Assembly (NCBI RefSeq): GCF_012273895.1
Contig: NC_052125.1
Coordinates: 3,658,001 to 3,722,000 of the forward strand
Reading direction: 5' to 3'
Length of the DNA: 64,000 bases
Source: Zerene cesonia
Lineage: Eukaryota > Arthropoda > Insecta > Lepidoptera > Pieridae
Shown here: piece by piece, positions 24,833-37,149 of the stretch
Position numbering within the stretch: position 1 is the first letter of the stretch
Layout: the number at the start of each line of letters is the position of its first letter
Made by a program: the position numbers and the translations under genes
The notes under the pieces: generated by a model
Seen by the model: only the letters and a program-made list of their open reading frames with translations
What the model was told of the DNA's origin: nothing
Database searches by the model: none

Positions 24833-26660
24833 AAAAGCAAGTAGCTTTCCGCCGTCTGAGTCTACATAGGTCTTTGAAATTACGCATCAGATTATTATTT
24901 ATATTTTATAAATTTACATTTGTACAGGCAGTTCCAGTAAAATAGCTTATTATACATAGTGATTCAAGAGCACGGTTTATATGTATATATTATGTATTAT
25001 TGCACCCGTGCGAGGTCGGGGCGCGGCGCCAGTAATATATTAAACGCAAAGGTCCTGACTGTTCAATCTACCAACGCACAACCCAAACCGCTGGTCAGAT
25101 CGGGCTGAAATTTATCTACATAGATAGACATTGTGATGTCGGCATCCGCTAAGAAAGTAAATTACCCCCAAGGGGATAAAATAGGGGATGAAAGTTCGTA
25201 TCATGGAAATTTAGACCAGGCGGGCGAAGCTGTTGGCATCATCAGACGGCGTGTCTATCTATAGATATCTACTGATGTAGCAATCCAGAGATTAAAATAT
25301 AAATTATACAGATTTCTACCTAGATTAATTTTATATATAGGAAACTTGTATTTTCACACAAAAGCCACTGGGGCGATTTTAAAAATTCTTTCACCATAAG
25401 AAAGCTTTCACTGAGTGACATAAGCTCACGATGTACCACGGGCAACGCTGGGGCGACCAGCTAGTATAATATATTAGTAGTGGCGCGCGTAAAGTAAGTA
25501 CTTATCTATCTATAGCTCATTTGTTATTCCGATACACAGCCTACATCACCAAGTATTACCAAAATCTGTTCAGCCATTATCGCGTGAAAGAGTGACAATC
25601 ATATATACATTCTTCCAGCTTCATAAACATCCACATTTAGATAGGTTACATTATTTTAACTAAAATAATTAACATCTCGAATATCCATTATTTTATCGAT
25701 TTCTTGTACAACTGCATTCACTTTGATTTTATGAGGAGAAACGAGACGGAGTCATTAAAAATACATAAAAACCCCGACCCAATAAAAGACACAAGCAAAA
25801 TCGATTCATCCGTTTATGAGGTGGAGGAACACACACAAACATAGTCACGTCAGACTCATACTATTACGGCGGGAGTTAAAAAAATAAAATAAGAACCCAC
25901 ATAAGAAAACGTTATTTTATCAAATCCAACGTGTCTCTGTACATAGAAAATAGCTTGTTTTGAAAACATGATCGAGACTAGATTTTGTCATTTATTTATC
26001 TAATTACCTACAGGAACTTTCGATAAAACATAGTCTATAGAAATACATAGTTGAAGGTTCACCGTATGCGGGATTCTCAACCAATAACTGGTTGCTAGGT
26101 ACCTTGATATTACTGCCGTGTAAGTATAAAAATAAATAAAAAATATTCAACTATGAAAAGCATTAAGTATTTATTAAATTGTTAGTTTTTGTACCCGTAC
26201 CCTTATCCTTAGGATTAAATGCGTTAAATACATTCGGTTGAGAAACACCTCCCTTTTTGTCGTCGGTTGATTGAATAATATGTATAGTAATACTATATTA
26301 CGTATATTTTTGATGACTTTTATATGAGTCTACTAGCTTTTGCCCGCGGCTTCGATCGAGCTAAATTCGGAATAGTTTAATAGATATAATTATACATATA
26401 AACATCCCTTTTTCTATCCATCTATTTAAAAAAAATCATATCTGATACCGACATATTCAAAGAAAACTAGTGCGTCAAATAAATAGATAAAAAAAATCAA
26501 GAGTTTCTCGCGCATAGCTTCCGTTTCCGTGGGATATCCAGGATAAAAACTATCCTATGTCCTTTATCGAGCCTATCTCTGTACCAAATTTCATCTAGAT
26601 CAGTTTAGTATTTTCGTATTTATTATATTAATAGGAATGCATAACCATTCCAAACATTTT

Positions 26661-26838
26661 AATTTTTAGTTTTATAGCATTGAAATGCTTTATAAATTAG
26701 AAATTTTGAAAGAATAGAAAAAATTTGATCACGAGGCAGGATTCACAGCAGGATTCGCAGGATTGTGGCAGGATCACGGGTGGCCGAGAGGCTAGGCGTT
26801 GCTACGGTTAGGCAAGATACGCAGGTTCGAATCCTGCC
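26661..26838. mobile_element. tRNA-like SINE, fold-back copy cut by an assembly gap
   Basis: Starts with the tail in minus orientation, runs into the first bases of a minus core (GATCACGAGGCAGGATTC), then a short GGATTC-rich join. A plus-strand core follows from 26772 and reaches the T arm (GCAGGTTCGAATCCTGC) where the N run begins. The 12-mer TCCAAACATTTT directly precedes the element (26649-26660) and also starts the sequence after the gap (27839-27850), as a target-site duplication would. Confidence 0.65.
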
Positions 26839-27838
26839 NNNNNNNNNNNNNNNNNNNNNNNNNNNNNNNNNNNNNNNNNNNNNNNNNNNNNNNNNNNNNN
26901 NNNNNNNNNNNNNNNNNNNNNNNNNNNNNNNNNNNNNNNNNNNNNNNNNNNNNNNNNNNNNNNNNNNNNNNNNNNNNNNNNNNNNNNNNNNNNNNNNNNN
27001 NNNNNNNNNNNNNNNNNNNNNNNNNNNNNNNNNNNNNNNNNNNNNNNNNNNNNNNNNNNNNNNNNNNNNNNNNNNNNNNNNNNNNNNNNNNNNNNNNNNN
27101 NNNNNNNNNNNNNNNNNNNNNNNNNNNNNNNNNNNNNNNNNNNNNNNNNNNNNNNNNNNNNNNNNNNNNNNNNNNNNNNNNNNNNNNNNNNNNNNNNNNN
27201 NNNNNNNNNNNNNNNNNNNNNNNNNNNNNNNNNNNNNNNNNNNNNNNNNNNNNNNNNNNNNNNNNNNNNNNNNNNNNNNNNNNNNNNNNNNNNNNNNNNN
27301 NNNNNNNNNNNNNNNNNNNNNNNNNNNNNNNNNNNNNNNNNNNNNNNNNNNNNNNNNNNNNNNNNNNNNNNNNNNNNNNNNNNNNNNNNNNNNNNNNNNN
27401 NNNNNNNNNNNNNNNNNNNNNNNNNNNNNNNNNNNNNNNNNNNNNNNNNNNNNNNNNNNNNNNNNNNNNNNNNNNNNNNNNNNNNNNNNNNNNNNNNNNN
27501 NNNNNNNNNNNNNNNNNNNNNNNNNNNNNNNNNNNNNNNNNNNNNNNNNNNNNNNNNNNNNNNNNNNNNNNNNNNNNNNNNNNNNNNNNNNNNNNNNNNN
27601 NNNNNNNNNNNNNNNNNNNNNNNNNNNNNNNNNNNNNNNNNNNNNNNNNNNNNNNNNNNNNNNNNNNNNNNNNNNNNNNNNNNNNNNNNNNNNNNNNNNN
27701 NNNNNNNNNNNNNNNNNNNNNNNNNNNNNNNNNNNNNNNNNNNNNNNNNNNNNNNNNNNNNNNNNNNNNNNNNNNNNNNNNNNNNNNNNNNNNNNNNNNN
27801 NNNNNNNNNNNNNNNNNNNNNNNNNNNNNNNNNNNNNN
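26839..27838. other. Assembly gap, 1000 N, inside a tRNA-like SINE
   Basis: Starts within a fold-back SINE copy. The repeated 12-mer on both sides suggests only the rest of the element is missing. Confidence 0.99.
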
Positions 27839-27960
27839 TCCAAACATTTTCAAAAAGTATATAATTGTTATAATTATATATAGCGATTTCTGGAATTAAT
27901 TAACTAATATATTTTTTTGAGATATGAATATGATATGTACTTTGATAATTACAGGTAAGA

Positions 27961-28163
27961 TAACGACCGGTGGGTATAAACCGCACATGCCCACTCTGTG
28001 CCATCCAATCAGCACTCAAGCTAGATCACTCTTGCAATCGAAACTTTTTCAACTTTTATTTTAAACTACCCTCAAAAATTAAATAATCGCAATCGGCTCT
28101 CCATATGGCATAACCGACAGTTTCTTTAGCTATCAGCGACTCGGTTACCAATTTTGATACAAA
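27961..28163 (+). promoter_or_regulatory. Upstream region of the H1-like gene
   Basis: A TATA-like GTATAAA at 27974-27980 and a CCAATCA box at 28005-28011 lie 150-190 nt before the ATG. The order (TATA before CCAAT) is not the usual one, so the start site is uncertain. Confidence 0.3.
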
Positions 28164-28868
28164 ATGGCGTCAGACGAAGGAGATATCATAATGCATTCGA
28201 AATTAAAAAAAATGCCCGCCAAAAAACAACCGAGAAGTCCAACATCGGATATTTTAAAAAATCCTGACAGAAAAGTATCTACAAAGGAAATGGTTAACAC
28301 GTCACTGTTGGAGTTAAAATCGCGAAAGGGCACTTCTTTGTACGCTATCAAGAAATTCATAAGCGAAAAATACCAGGTAGATGCTGAAAAAATTAGTTAT
28401 ATCATAAAAAAATACTTGAAAACTGCCGTCGAAGCTGGCACCATAATACAGATCAAGGGCATAGGAGCATCCGGTTCCTTCAAACTTGCCACCATTAAAA
28501 ATAAAATAGAAAAGAAAAAAGAAATAAAAAAGATCGCCAAGAAAATGTCGAAACCATCAGACAAGGAAGAGTCGAAACCGACGAAAGGAAAGAACAAAGA
28601 AAAAAGCAAAGAAAAAAAGATCGTCAAAGAGAAACCAGAAAAGAAGAATGATAAAAAGGTGGAAGTTAAGAAAGTTGATAAAAAGGAGAAAATATTGAAA
28701 AAGGATAAACAAGAAAAACCCAAGCCTGAAGGCGGAAAAGAGAAAAAAACGAAAAGCAAGATGGCGTTGGCTCGTACTCCCGCCAAAAAGCGGGCCGATA
28801 TTATAAAAAGAAAAAGTATGGGGTCTATCATAAAACCACCAAAAATGAAACCGAAAATTAAGAAATAA
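28164..28868 (+). CDS. Linker histone H1-like protein, intronless, 234 aa
   Basis: The start context is good (CAAAATGGC). Residues about 38-110 form an H15/H1 globular winged-helix domain: MVNTSLLELKSRKGTSLYAIKKF is the usual first helix region, followed by KKYLKTAVEAGTIIQIKG and GASGSFKL, the near-invariant end of the domain. The N-terminus is short and starts acidic (ASDEGD). The C-terminal 120 residues are very Lys/Glu-rich, as in H1 tails, but with unusually many Glu (KEKKIVKEKPEKKND) and an Arg/Lys-rich end. Linker histones bind nucleosomal DNA at the entry/exit site in the nucleus. No other histone gene is nearby, and the gene ends in a poly(A) signal; I saw no histone 3' stem-loop. It is therefore more likely a replacement or tissue-specific variant than a cluster H1. 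The role is inferred. Confidence 0.88.
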   Translation: MASDEGDIIMHSKLKKMPAKKQPRSPTSDILKNPDRKVSTKEMVNTSLLELKSRKGTSLYAIKKFISEKYQVDAEKISYIIKKYLKTAVEAGTIIQIKGIGASGSFKLATIKNKIEKKKEIKKIAKKMSKPSDKEESKPTKGKNKEKSKEKKIVKEKPEKKNDKKVEVKKVDKKEKILKKDKQEKPKPEGGKEKKTKSKMALARTPAKKRADIIKRKSMGSIIKPPKMKPKIKK

Positions 28869-28939
28869 AATATATTAAATAATTAGGACCGTAGATATTA
28901 TTATTATTGTTTAATTATGTTGACTTTAGAATTTAGTTA

Positions 28940-28945
28940 AATAAA
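28940..28945 (+). promoter_or_regulatory. Poly(A) signal of the H1-like gene
   Basis: AATAAA 72 nt after the stop codon. This suggests a polyadenylated, replication-independent histone-type mRNA. Confidence 0.6.
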
Positions 28946-29661
28946 TTATATTTTTAATTTAGATATTTTATTTTTTTATGTTTCAATTCTTAACTGCAAT
29001 TGTAAAAAATTTCACTCACTCACCTTAACACGCACCATACAAACAGAGGATAAAAACACTTTTAATAAATAATTATAAAATAATAGCTGTTCGCCGCGGT
29101 CTCACCCGTGGTACTACTAGACGCTCGTCCCGGCTTCGTCCGGATATCAAAATTTCTGTTTTATCCCAAGGGAGCATTTAATCGGGAAAAAGTGTCCTAT
29201 CGCCCAAGTCAGCTCGTACCCTGTCTGCACACCCAATTTCACTAAATTTCACCAAACTTCACCAAATTTACATCCAAACAACAAGTGACATCACACGAAC
29301 ATTTATAATATTCGTGTGATGTCTCTCAGTGTAATTGCAGCTTTCTAATGGTGAAAGAATTTTCGAGTCGGTCCAGCCGTTCACGCGTGTTAGCGTGACC
29401 AAGCGAAATAAGGATTCATTTATATATACATAGTATAGCTGACCTGGCAAACTCTGTTCTGCATTACTCTTATCATTTAGTGGTATGAAAAATAGATGTT
29501 GGCCGATTCTCAGACATACCCAATATACACACAAAACTTCATAAGAATCGGTCCAGCCGTTTCGGAGGAGTAACTAAAATTGTGACATGGGAATTTTATA
29601 TATAAGATTATGTTAGTTCTTAAGAAATGCAATCAAATGTAACTCAGGGGACTTCGACTCA

Positions 29662-29821
29662 GGTAGGAATATCGGGATAAAAAGTTGTCTATATGTTATT
29701 CCAGTTGTCCAGTTGTCTACGTAACAAATTTCATTGCAATCGGTTTAGTAGTTTTTGCGTGAAAGAACAACAAACACACACACATCCTCACAAACTTTTG
29801 CATTTATAATATCAAGTAGGA
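29662..29821 (+). repeat. Family A repeat, 5'-truncated
   Basis: Begins at GTAGGAATATCGGG; ends TATCAAGTAGGAT. Confidence 0.7.
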
Positions 29822-29884
29822 TTATTACATGCATTTAAATTTCTTCTTTTTTACTTTCTGAATTGACCGCTTTATTGATACAGT

Positions 29885-30085
29885 GTATTGTAACACATGT
29901 GTGGAGAACCGAGGGGTCCTAGCTTCGATTCCCGGTGGGGACACATAAAAAAAATGTCTCGGTCTGGCTAGACACAGTAGACTGATCACCTACTTGACCA
30001 CAAAGAAAATCGATCAGTGAAACAGATGTATAATCTGCCCCATACCCCACTAGAGGACGGGACACAGTTCTGACGCTTCGAAGAT
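29885..30085 (+). mobile_element. tRNA-derived SINE ('tggggtatgggg' family)
   Basis: B-box-like CTTCGATTCCCGGTGGGGAC, then CTCGGTCTGGC, GATCACCTACTTG, and an end with CCCCATACCCCACTAG. The same family occurs at 37978, 46701 and 62030 on the other strand. Confidence 0.55.
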
Positions 30086-30959
30086 GGTTTAATTTCCTGT
30101 TAAAAATATTTAATTTATCACTTTAACTATACAGTATAAAGAAAAGTCGCTTTCCGCGTCTATATGTATGTATGCTTAGATCTTTAAAAGTAAACGACGG
30201 ATTTTGATGGGGTTTTTTTAATAAATAGAGTATTCAAGAGGAAGGTATATGTATATTAACATCTATTAAATAAATTCTATAGGGACACAGGAAACGAGTT
30301 TATTTTATACTATGTAGTGATACAACATAGCTCAAAAACTAGTTGGCCAATTTAAAGCATTATTACCTTGGAAAGCTTTATCATGGCCGAGTAAATTAAT
30401 TCTGAAGCTGTACTTTTATCTTAGGGCGCCCTGACATTGTCATTGGAAAAATGATGGCGCCTCATAAGGTGTCATTTTCTACGCTGGAATTAGTACTGCT
30501 TTAAAACTTTATAGTCATTACATCCCATAATGTCGTCATGGGGTGACCCTGCTATAATAGATTCTGGAATTTGCTTAATAAAACGCCGAGACAGTTTTGA
30601 AACTTTTATTTCTTACTAGCGGTCCGCCCTGTCTTCGCCCGTTATATATAGCCTATGTCACTTAGCGAAGTTGCAGCTTTCTAATGGTGAAATAATGTTT
30701 AAAATCGGTCCAGTAGTTTTTGAGTTTATCCATTACAAACTACATAGCGCCATCTAGTTTTTTTTTATAAAAACCTGCATAAACTAAAATATATATAAAA
30801 TGGTAATAAATGTAATAGATTTTTTTTTTTGTACCTATTTTTTAAACCGACTTTAAAAAAGGTTATCGATTGTGCTTTATCTGTCTTCGTTACTCCCTTA
30901 ACATCAGGCGAACCAGCTCAGTTGCCCGCTCAGTGATAAGTGACTGAATCGAATTTGAT

Positions 30960-31274
30960 CATTCTCTTTTTATTTGAAAGCTGGTGACTCAGTGGTGGGG
31001 TTCCGGACTTCAAAATTGATATGTCGAGGTTCGAGACCGGGCGAGCGGAAATAAATTGATCTTTCAATTTATCTGCACATGTGGATAACTTCACCACTGC
31101 TTAAAACGGTGAAGGAAAAAATCGTGATTAAACCGGCATGTCCAAGAATCAAAAGTTCAACGTCATGTGACATCTGCCAACCCGCACTTGGCCAGCGTGG
31201 TGGATTATGGCCTGAACCCTCATAGGAGGCCTGGTTTCCAGCGGTGGGAACATATATGGGCTGATGATGATGTG
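30960..31274 (+). mobile_element. tRNA-derived SINE with (GAT)n end, near full length
   Basis: A-box-like TGACTCAGTGGTGG and B-box-like GAGGTTCGAGACC lie near the 5' end. A conserved body follows (CTTAAAACGGTGAAGG, CATCTGCCAACCCGCACTTG, CTCATAGGAGGCCTG), ending GGGCTGATGATGATG. Confidence 0.7.
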
Positions 31275-31314
31275 AGAAACCGTGGACGGATAGTATCGAA
31301 AGAATAAAAGTCAT

Positions 31315-31612
31315 ACAATTCGCACAGCCTGATGGTAAGCGATCACCACCGCCCATGAACATCCACAGAGGTAGTGCCTCTGCGGATGCGCTGTCCGGTT
31401 TTAAGGTGTAAGGGATAAGGAAAGAATTGACGACTGGATATAAGGAATGAACTGGAAAGGATGAAGAAAAGGATACGGGCCCCCGACTCCCCCACTCACC
31501 GTAGGAAACACAGTAGCATGCTACTACTTCACGCCGGTTTTCTGTGGGGGTGTGGTACTTCCCCGGTGCGAGCTGACCCAATTCGTGCCGAAGCGTGCTC
31601 GACTCCCACATA
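31315..31612 (-). repeat. Family G repeat
   Basis: GCCTGATGGTAAGCGATCAC to GAAGCGTGCTCGACTCCCAC. It accounts for a long open frame on this strand. Confidence 0.65.
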
Positions 31613-33149
31613 CAGATACTTGCTATAATTCTTATGTAACTATCTAAGACCCTAGGGTCTTATCTGTGTTAAGTTGTCCAGAAGTTCAGTACTAAAGTAA
31701 GGTAATTGCCTGACTCATGCAGTGGAGTGAGACGGAATATGTATTATACCCGAGAGTGAAAGAGATGATAAATACAGTTCTAAATACATTATCGTTAATG
31801 GACTTATATCCTCTTTATTTTTCCTAAATACGTCATTATCTATAACGATATTTTCTTGCATTGTTAACAATCAAACTGTGTTCGTTAACAATGATGACTA
31901 AACGGCTAAACGAATTTGGATGGAATTTATCACACAAGTAGATTAGGTAGTCTAGATAATAACATAGGCCAATACCGCATAAAAGACTTTGAAATAAACG
32001 TTTATAAAAGTGAAATATATATTTATAAAGAAAGAAGCGATATCTATATAAAAACAAGTGATACATTTTCGTCTGTTTGCCTTTCTGTTCCGGTTAACTT
32101 CGAAACGGCTGAACCGATGCTTACAAGACTTCACTGTAATATAGCTGAAAGAAATAAACAGAAAGTGTTCTTCGTTTAAACTTATTTAAATTTAAATTAT
32201 TCTTAATTTAAAATTAGAACGCTTCCGTGCGTTCATCAATAGTTAACAATAAAATTACATTTATAAAACAATATCATCGTCATCAGCCAGTACAATGTAG
32301 TAAAGAAAAACCCGCATAGCTGTGTTCCCGTGGGTATACCCGCATAAAATCTCAAGCTATCTTGGTGCTAAATTTCATCCAAATCGGTTCAGTGGTTTAG
32401 GCGTGAAGATGATACAGAGAGATAGAGATACTATCGCATTTATAATACCAATAGCGACTCGCCTCGGCTTCGCACGGGTGCAATAGTACATATTAAATAC
32501 ACATGTATAAACATTCCTCTTGAATCCCTATATCTTTTTAAAGAAACCCATCAAAAACTGTTGCGTAATTTTAAAGATCTAAACACTATTTAGTGATTAA
32601 GGAAGTACGAACGTATACTGTATTCTTAACACAAAAATGTCGTAATTAATGATTTAAAGATTTTAAAAACTTTAAAAATCTACCATTGAATTATACATCT
32701 TTAATACAAACTAACTGAACGTACGCAATTTCTTAACATTCAGACATTCTTAGGCATACTAAAATTTAAAAGCGAACCTATTGCAATCCGACTGAGTAAA
32801 TCCCGTAAAAATACTAAATACATACAAAACCAAATAAACATTATTAAAAATGGATGTATCATTACATAATATGTAGTCATGGGCCCATGGCTATCAAATA
32901 ATATTAACTCATTATATTACTGGTAGGCGAATTAAAAAGTCGTTAATAAAACATGTCACAAACTACACAGGAAGGAGATAAGAAAATATCTTGAATTATT
33001 TATAAGACCGCCATTACTTATAATGATGTCACTGTACAAATCACGCGAATTTCGACTCTAACGACGAGTAATAAATGCAATATTCCCATAAATATCTAGA
33101 CAAAAGCGGTTCGTTATACTATTTGACATGTAAGAATTTTATCGATCCT

Positions 33150-33583
33150 CTTATTTTGCTATTGATATTATCCGTGCGTTAGACAGAGATAGATGTAGCT
33201 GTGTCGTGTCTATTCTCGTTGGCGGGAGAGAAACGGGGTTATAGCACGTGTTTGAATTTCGAAACACGTTCCGTCCAATACCATTCGTCTGTCCCAAGTT
33301 CGTTATCATTGGTCGGGTGGCCCCCGTACCAAAAACACGCGTGGCAACAAATCGATATTGCATTGTGCAGTTCTGTATGGGAGCGGGCGATAGTATCGCT
33401 TCGCGCTATTCGGTTGGGATGTCGTGGTAGGGGCTGGTTTGGTTTTAGAATGGATGTTTCGTTCGGCGCGCGGCGCCATTTCGTCACGAAAGATGTTGGA
33501 AGCGTGTGTATTTGGGGCGTATTAATACGATTATTGTACTTTTTACGCCATTTGAAGACTCCAACAGCTGTCTGCTAATATTG
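33150..33583 (+). promoter_or_regulatory. Probable promoter and non-coding first exon of the HD1/SAM gene
   Basis: A repeat-free, relatively GC-rich island in an otherwise AT-rich, repeat-filled region. It holds CGGCGCGCGGCGCCATTT near 33466 (containing a YY1-like GCCATTT) and ends at a good donor (ATTG then GTAAGA, exon end 33583). The next suitable downstream acceptor for this strand is at 40493-40494, just before the ATG at 40516, whose exon begins in 5' UTR. I infer a 6.9-kb first intron. A 125-codon open frame across the island has no recognisable domain and was not called. Confidence 0.4.
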
Positions 33584-34868
33584 GTAAGAATATATTATCA
33601 TTCTAGTTCATAATTTTCACCTTTGATCGCGTTTGTATTAAGATATTTGTATTGTTTTGCTAACGTTGCATATATCGATATGTAGAGCGAACGAAATAGC
33701 GCTGTCAGTGGAGTGACGTCACGGGAGGTCGATGGAATTCGTTGATATGCCATTTTCGACTCTATGCTCACATGAATAGGTACATTGATATTTTTAACTT
33801 ATTTGTTAAAATGATAAGTTTGTATTTATGCTTTAGTTCGTTTATTTTATGGTCTTTCAGTATTTTAACGACGGTCCTGTGAATTTTTTTCAATACAGTT
33901 TTAGGTATTTATAAATCGCTTGCATCGTTTGTAGAGGTAGGAGTAGTTTATTATATTATGTTGAATCATAATATGATAATAATCCATTACAAGGATTAAA
34001 CAGCTGTTAGGATGTCTCTTTCTAGCATTTGCATGCGCGTATAGTGCTGTTTCATTCACTCTTTTACTTATTCATAGAGATGTCTTGGGTTTGGTAGCGT
34101 CCATTGGCGACTCATAAATTTCTCTAGTGATGTACTTAGAACTGTAATTTGTGTTGTCGATAAATTGCATTAAGATAAGAAGTAGCTATATTTGGTTATG
34201 ATTTCGATGTTTTGATAGCTTTGTATTCAGTTTAAAATCGATAATTACATACATTATAAGAATTATAGTATATCGTGTGGTTAATGAGATCAATTTTGGG
34301 TTCTAAAATGTAATGCGCAGAAGTGAATTAAGGTTAATAACGAAATAAGTGTTCATTATCTAATTTCAAAATTTACATATCTTTTAATATTGAACTTAGT
34401 TCGGTTTAAGTTATTAAAATGCATCTATGCATTTTTTTTCTAGTACACTTAACTAAAATGTTAAAACACTTTTAAGTGTTTTGAGTTTTGACATAGCATT
34501 TAATCATGTCTAGATGTGAATTAATCAAAAACATTATATTTTATCCACACAAAAAATGGCAATTTATATATAATATACATATAATAATATTGCGAATCCT
34601 CCTAAGGCACCACTTATTAAAATTATGCTCCTCATTAGTATTAACAATTTCGTAGATTAAAGACTTCTACAAATGACTTAGTTAAGAAAACTTCATTAGC
34701 ATGTATTTGTTATTTCTATTAAGAAATCACAAATATATACAATTATATTTATTAAAATATAATGTTACTGATTTCATCACTTTACAAAGCAATTCTTTTA
34801 TTTATCGTGGCTAAGTTTCTAATAAAAAGTATAATTAAAAACCTTGAGACTTCCTATATTTATATTAA

Positions 34869-35079
34869 AACTAGCTGCGCCCCGCGGTTTCACCCGCATA
34901 AGTCCGTATCCCGTCGTCGAAGGAATGTCGGGATAAAAAGTTGCACATACGTTATTCCAGTTGTCCAGCTATCTACGTACCAAATTTCATTGCAATCGGT
35001 TCAGCAATTTTTGTGTGAAAGAATAACAAACACACACACACATCTTTATAAACTTTCGCATTTATAATATTAGTATGAA
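34869..35079 (+). repeat. Family A repeat
   Basis: Full-length copy with a short internal duplication (CCCGTCGTCGAAGGAATG). Confidence 0.75.
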
Positions 35080-35822
35080 GTATGGTAGTAGGATTTATAA
35101 TGTAAAGAATTGCAATCTATAGTATCGCAGAAGTAATATTGGCATTTCAGTAAATGTCATCTAAATTTTTAGAAGATTTCGTATTAAAAATAATATGTAT
35201 TATTATTATTATCGACATAATTCAGAACGGTAACATCACTATGCTAAAAATAAAATGTCTGCCGTTCCTACGAAGGGGACCTTTCTCCATTAAGTGGTGA
35301 TACTCCCGTTGTAAACGAATTTTAACTCTAATCCTTTGCATTAGGGTTTAATATTAACAAAATTGAAATATCAGGTAGATTCTTGGTGCCCACAATGTAT
35401 TTTAAACTTAAACGCATTGCGATAAAGTATATTTTTAAGAAGATATAGTTTATGACTTTGATGGGAATAAAAATGAAGGACGGAATGCTTTATTACGATT
35501 TTGAAATTGGAATATTGTCAGGGTGAGCGAAAGAGAGGTCCGAGAGCGAGACGGCATAGTTGAAATGTTTGCCAATTAGGAGCGATTCCCGAGTTTTATG
35601 GAAGTGTTGATCTTGATAGCTTTATTTTCGTTCGTTTGCTCCGAGTATCAATTGAAAACTGCTGTACCAATTTTAATGTAATTGAATAAATTATGAACTA
35701 GCCGTATTTCATTTCTTAATTATTCTGTATGTAACTACCCGAAATAAATATATAAACGTATTTATCTCTTTAAAACATAAATAAAATCAGTCAATTGCGA
35801 GATATTTAATTCTTTATTCTGT

Positions 35823-36024
35823 ACTAGCTGCGCCCCGCGGTTTCACCCGCGTAAGTCCGTATCCCGTAGGAATATCGGGATAAAAAGTTGCCTATATGTT
35901 ATTCCAGTTGTCCAGCTATCTGCTTACCAAATTTCATTGCAATCGGTTCAGTAGTTTTTGCGTGAAAGAGTAACAAACATCCATACATCCATACAAACTT
36001 TCGCATTTATAATATTAATAGGAT
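35823..36024 (+). repeat. Family A repeat, close to the family consensus
   Basis: One of the cleanest copies: ACTAGCTGCGCCCCGCGG to ATAATATTAATAGGAT. Confidence 0.8.
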
Positions 36025-36673
36025 AAATAAGATAAAGGACAACTACAAAAAAGTAATTTATCGGAATAACTGTGAAAATAAATTTTATTAATTGTCCAAC
36101 TATTACGGTACATATGATACCGCCTGTTGACGTACGGACAGACAGACGAATAACGTAGTCTCAGTATAAGGGAGTGGTTTTACTCTTTGGGTACGGAACT
36201 CTAAAAATACTTATGTATCTAAGCTATCATTGTTAGACACTAGGCGCTCGTCCCGGCTCCGCCCGGATATCAAATTTCCTGTTTTATCCCAAGGGAGCAT
36301 TTAATCGGGAAAAAGTATCCCATCACCCAAGTCATCTCATACCCTGTCTGTATACTAAATTTAATCAATTTCGGTTCAGTACTTTCAGGGTGATTGACTG
36401 ACAAACATCTAAACAAACAAACTATTAGATTTATAATATTAGTGTGATGAAAATAATACTTTAAAAAAAAACCTAAGGTGTCTTAAAATTGTCAGAACTA
36501 GACCAAATTTTAATGGGACCTCTTGTCAATAAAATCGTTTCACCCGTCAATAGCTATGAGATAACAAACACAAAAAATGCAGTCGAATTGATAACCTCTA
36601 TCTTCCTCCTTCTTTTTTGAAGTCGGTTAAAAAACGTTATACAACATAATGGTTAAATTATATTTAAATATTA

Positions 36674-36859
36674 ACTAGCTGCGCCCCGCGGTTTCACCCG
36701 CGTAAGTCCGTATCCCGTAGGAATATCGGGATAAAAAATAGATGTTGGCCGATTCTCAGACCTACCCAATATGCTTACCAAATTTCAGAGGAATCGGTCA
36801 AGCCGTTTCGGAGGAGTATGGCAACGAAAACTGTGACACGAGAATTTTATATATAAGAT
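36674..36859 (+). repeat. Hybrid repeat: family A 5' part joined to family C
   Basis: ACTAGCTGCGCCCCGCGG to ATATCGGGATAAAAA is family A. From about 36735 the sequence is family C (AATAGATGTTGGCCGATTCT to GAATTTTATATATAAGAT). The join lies in a shared A-run. Confidence 0.75.
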
Positions 36860-37149
36860 AAGAAGATTCTGTCGATAGAAAATAAGTTTTGCTAAAAAAT
36901 ATTCAACTGTTCGGCAAAGTAACGTATTAAATAGCTAAACTAGTTTTGATAAGATCGAGAAGATAGTGTCGAACTGTTTCGCATCTAGCATATCTTGGAT
37001 ACTCCTCCAGATTCTAAAATGGCACCAAATGTCAACAATTTCCAATAAATCACAAAAAGAGTCACGCCAATTGGTTGAAAACCCACAGTTATCGAGTGAT
37101 CGAGTGACGAATAAATAAAATACAGCCGACTATATTTTCGCTACATATA

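Larger units (their letters stand above)
22482..27960. other. Intergenic stretch without recognised genes
   Basis: AT-rich to 23960, then lepidopteran repeats (23968-24302, 24400-24565, 24765-24832, 25340-25465, 26335-26620), a fold-back SINE and a gap. Short open frames at 23321-23669 are low-complexity. Confidence 0.6.
28946..33149. other. Intergenic stretch dominated by repeats
   Basis: Repeats at 29090-29330, 29440-29610, 29662-29821, 29885-30085, 30130-30340, 30618-30760, 30960-31274, 31315-31612 and 32300-32600. The remainder, 31620-32290 and 32600-33150, is AT-rich with no gene signal I can support. Confidence 0.6.

Noticed and set aside
28397..28831. 144-codon open frame antisense to the H1-like gene
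   Set aside because: Phe/Ser/Leu-rich mirror of the Lys-rich tail; a shadow frame.
31069..31611. 180-codon open frame on the minus strand
   Set aside because: Covers a family G repeat and a SINE; the same peptide fragments appear in other copies of these repeats.
33201..33578. 125-codon open frame on the plus strand
   Set aside because: No recognisable domain; lies in a likely promoter/leader exon and overlaps opposite-strand open frames of similar length.
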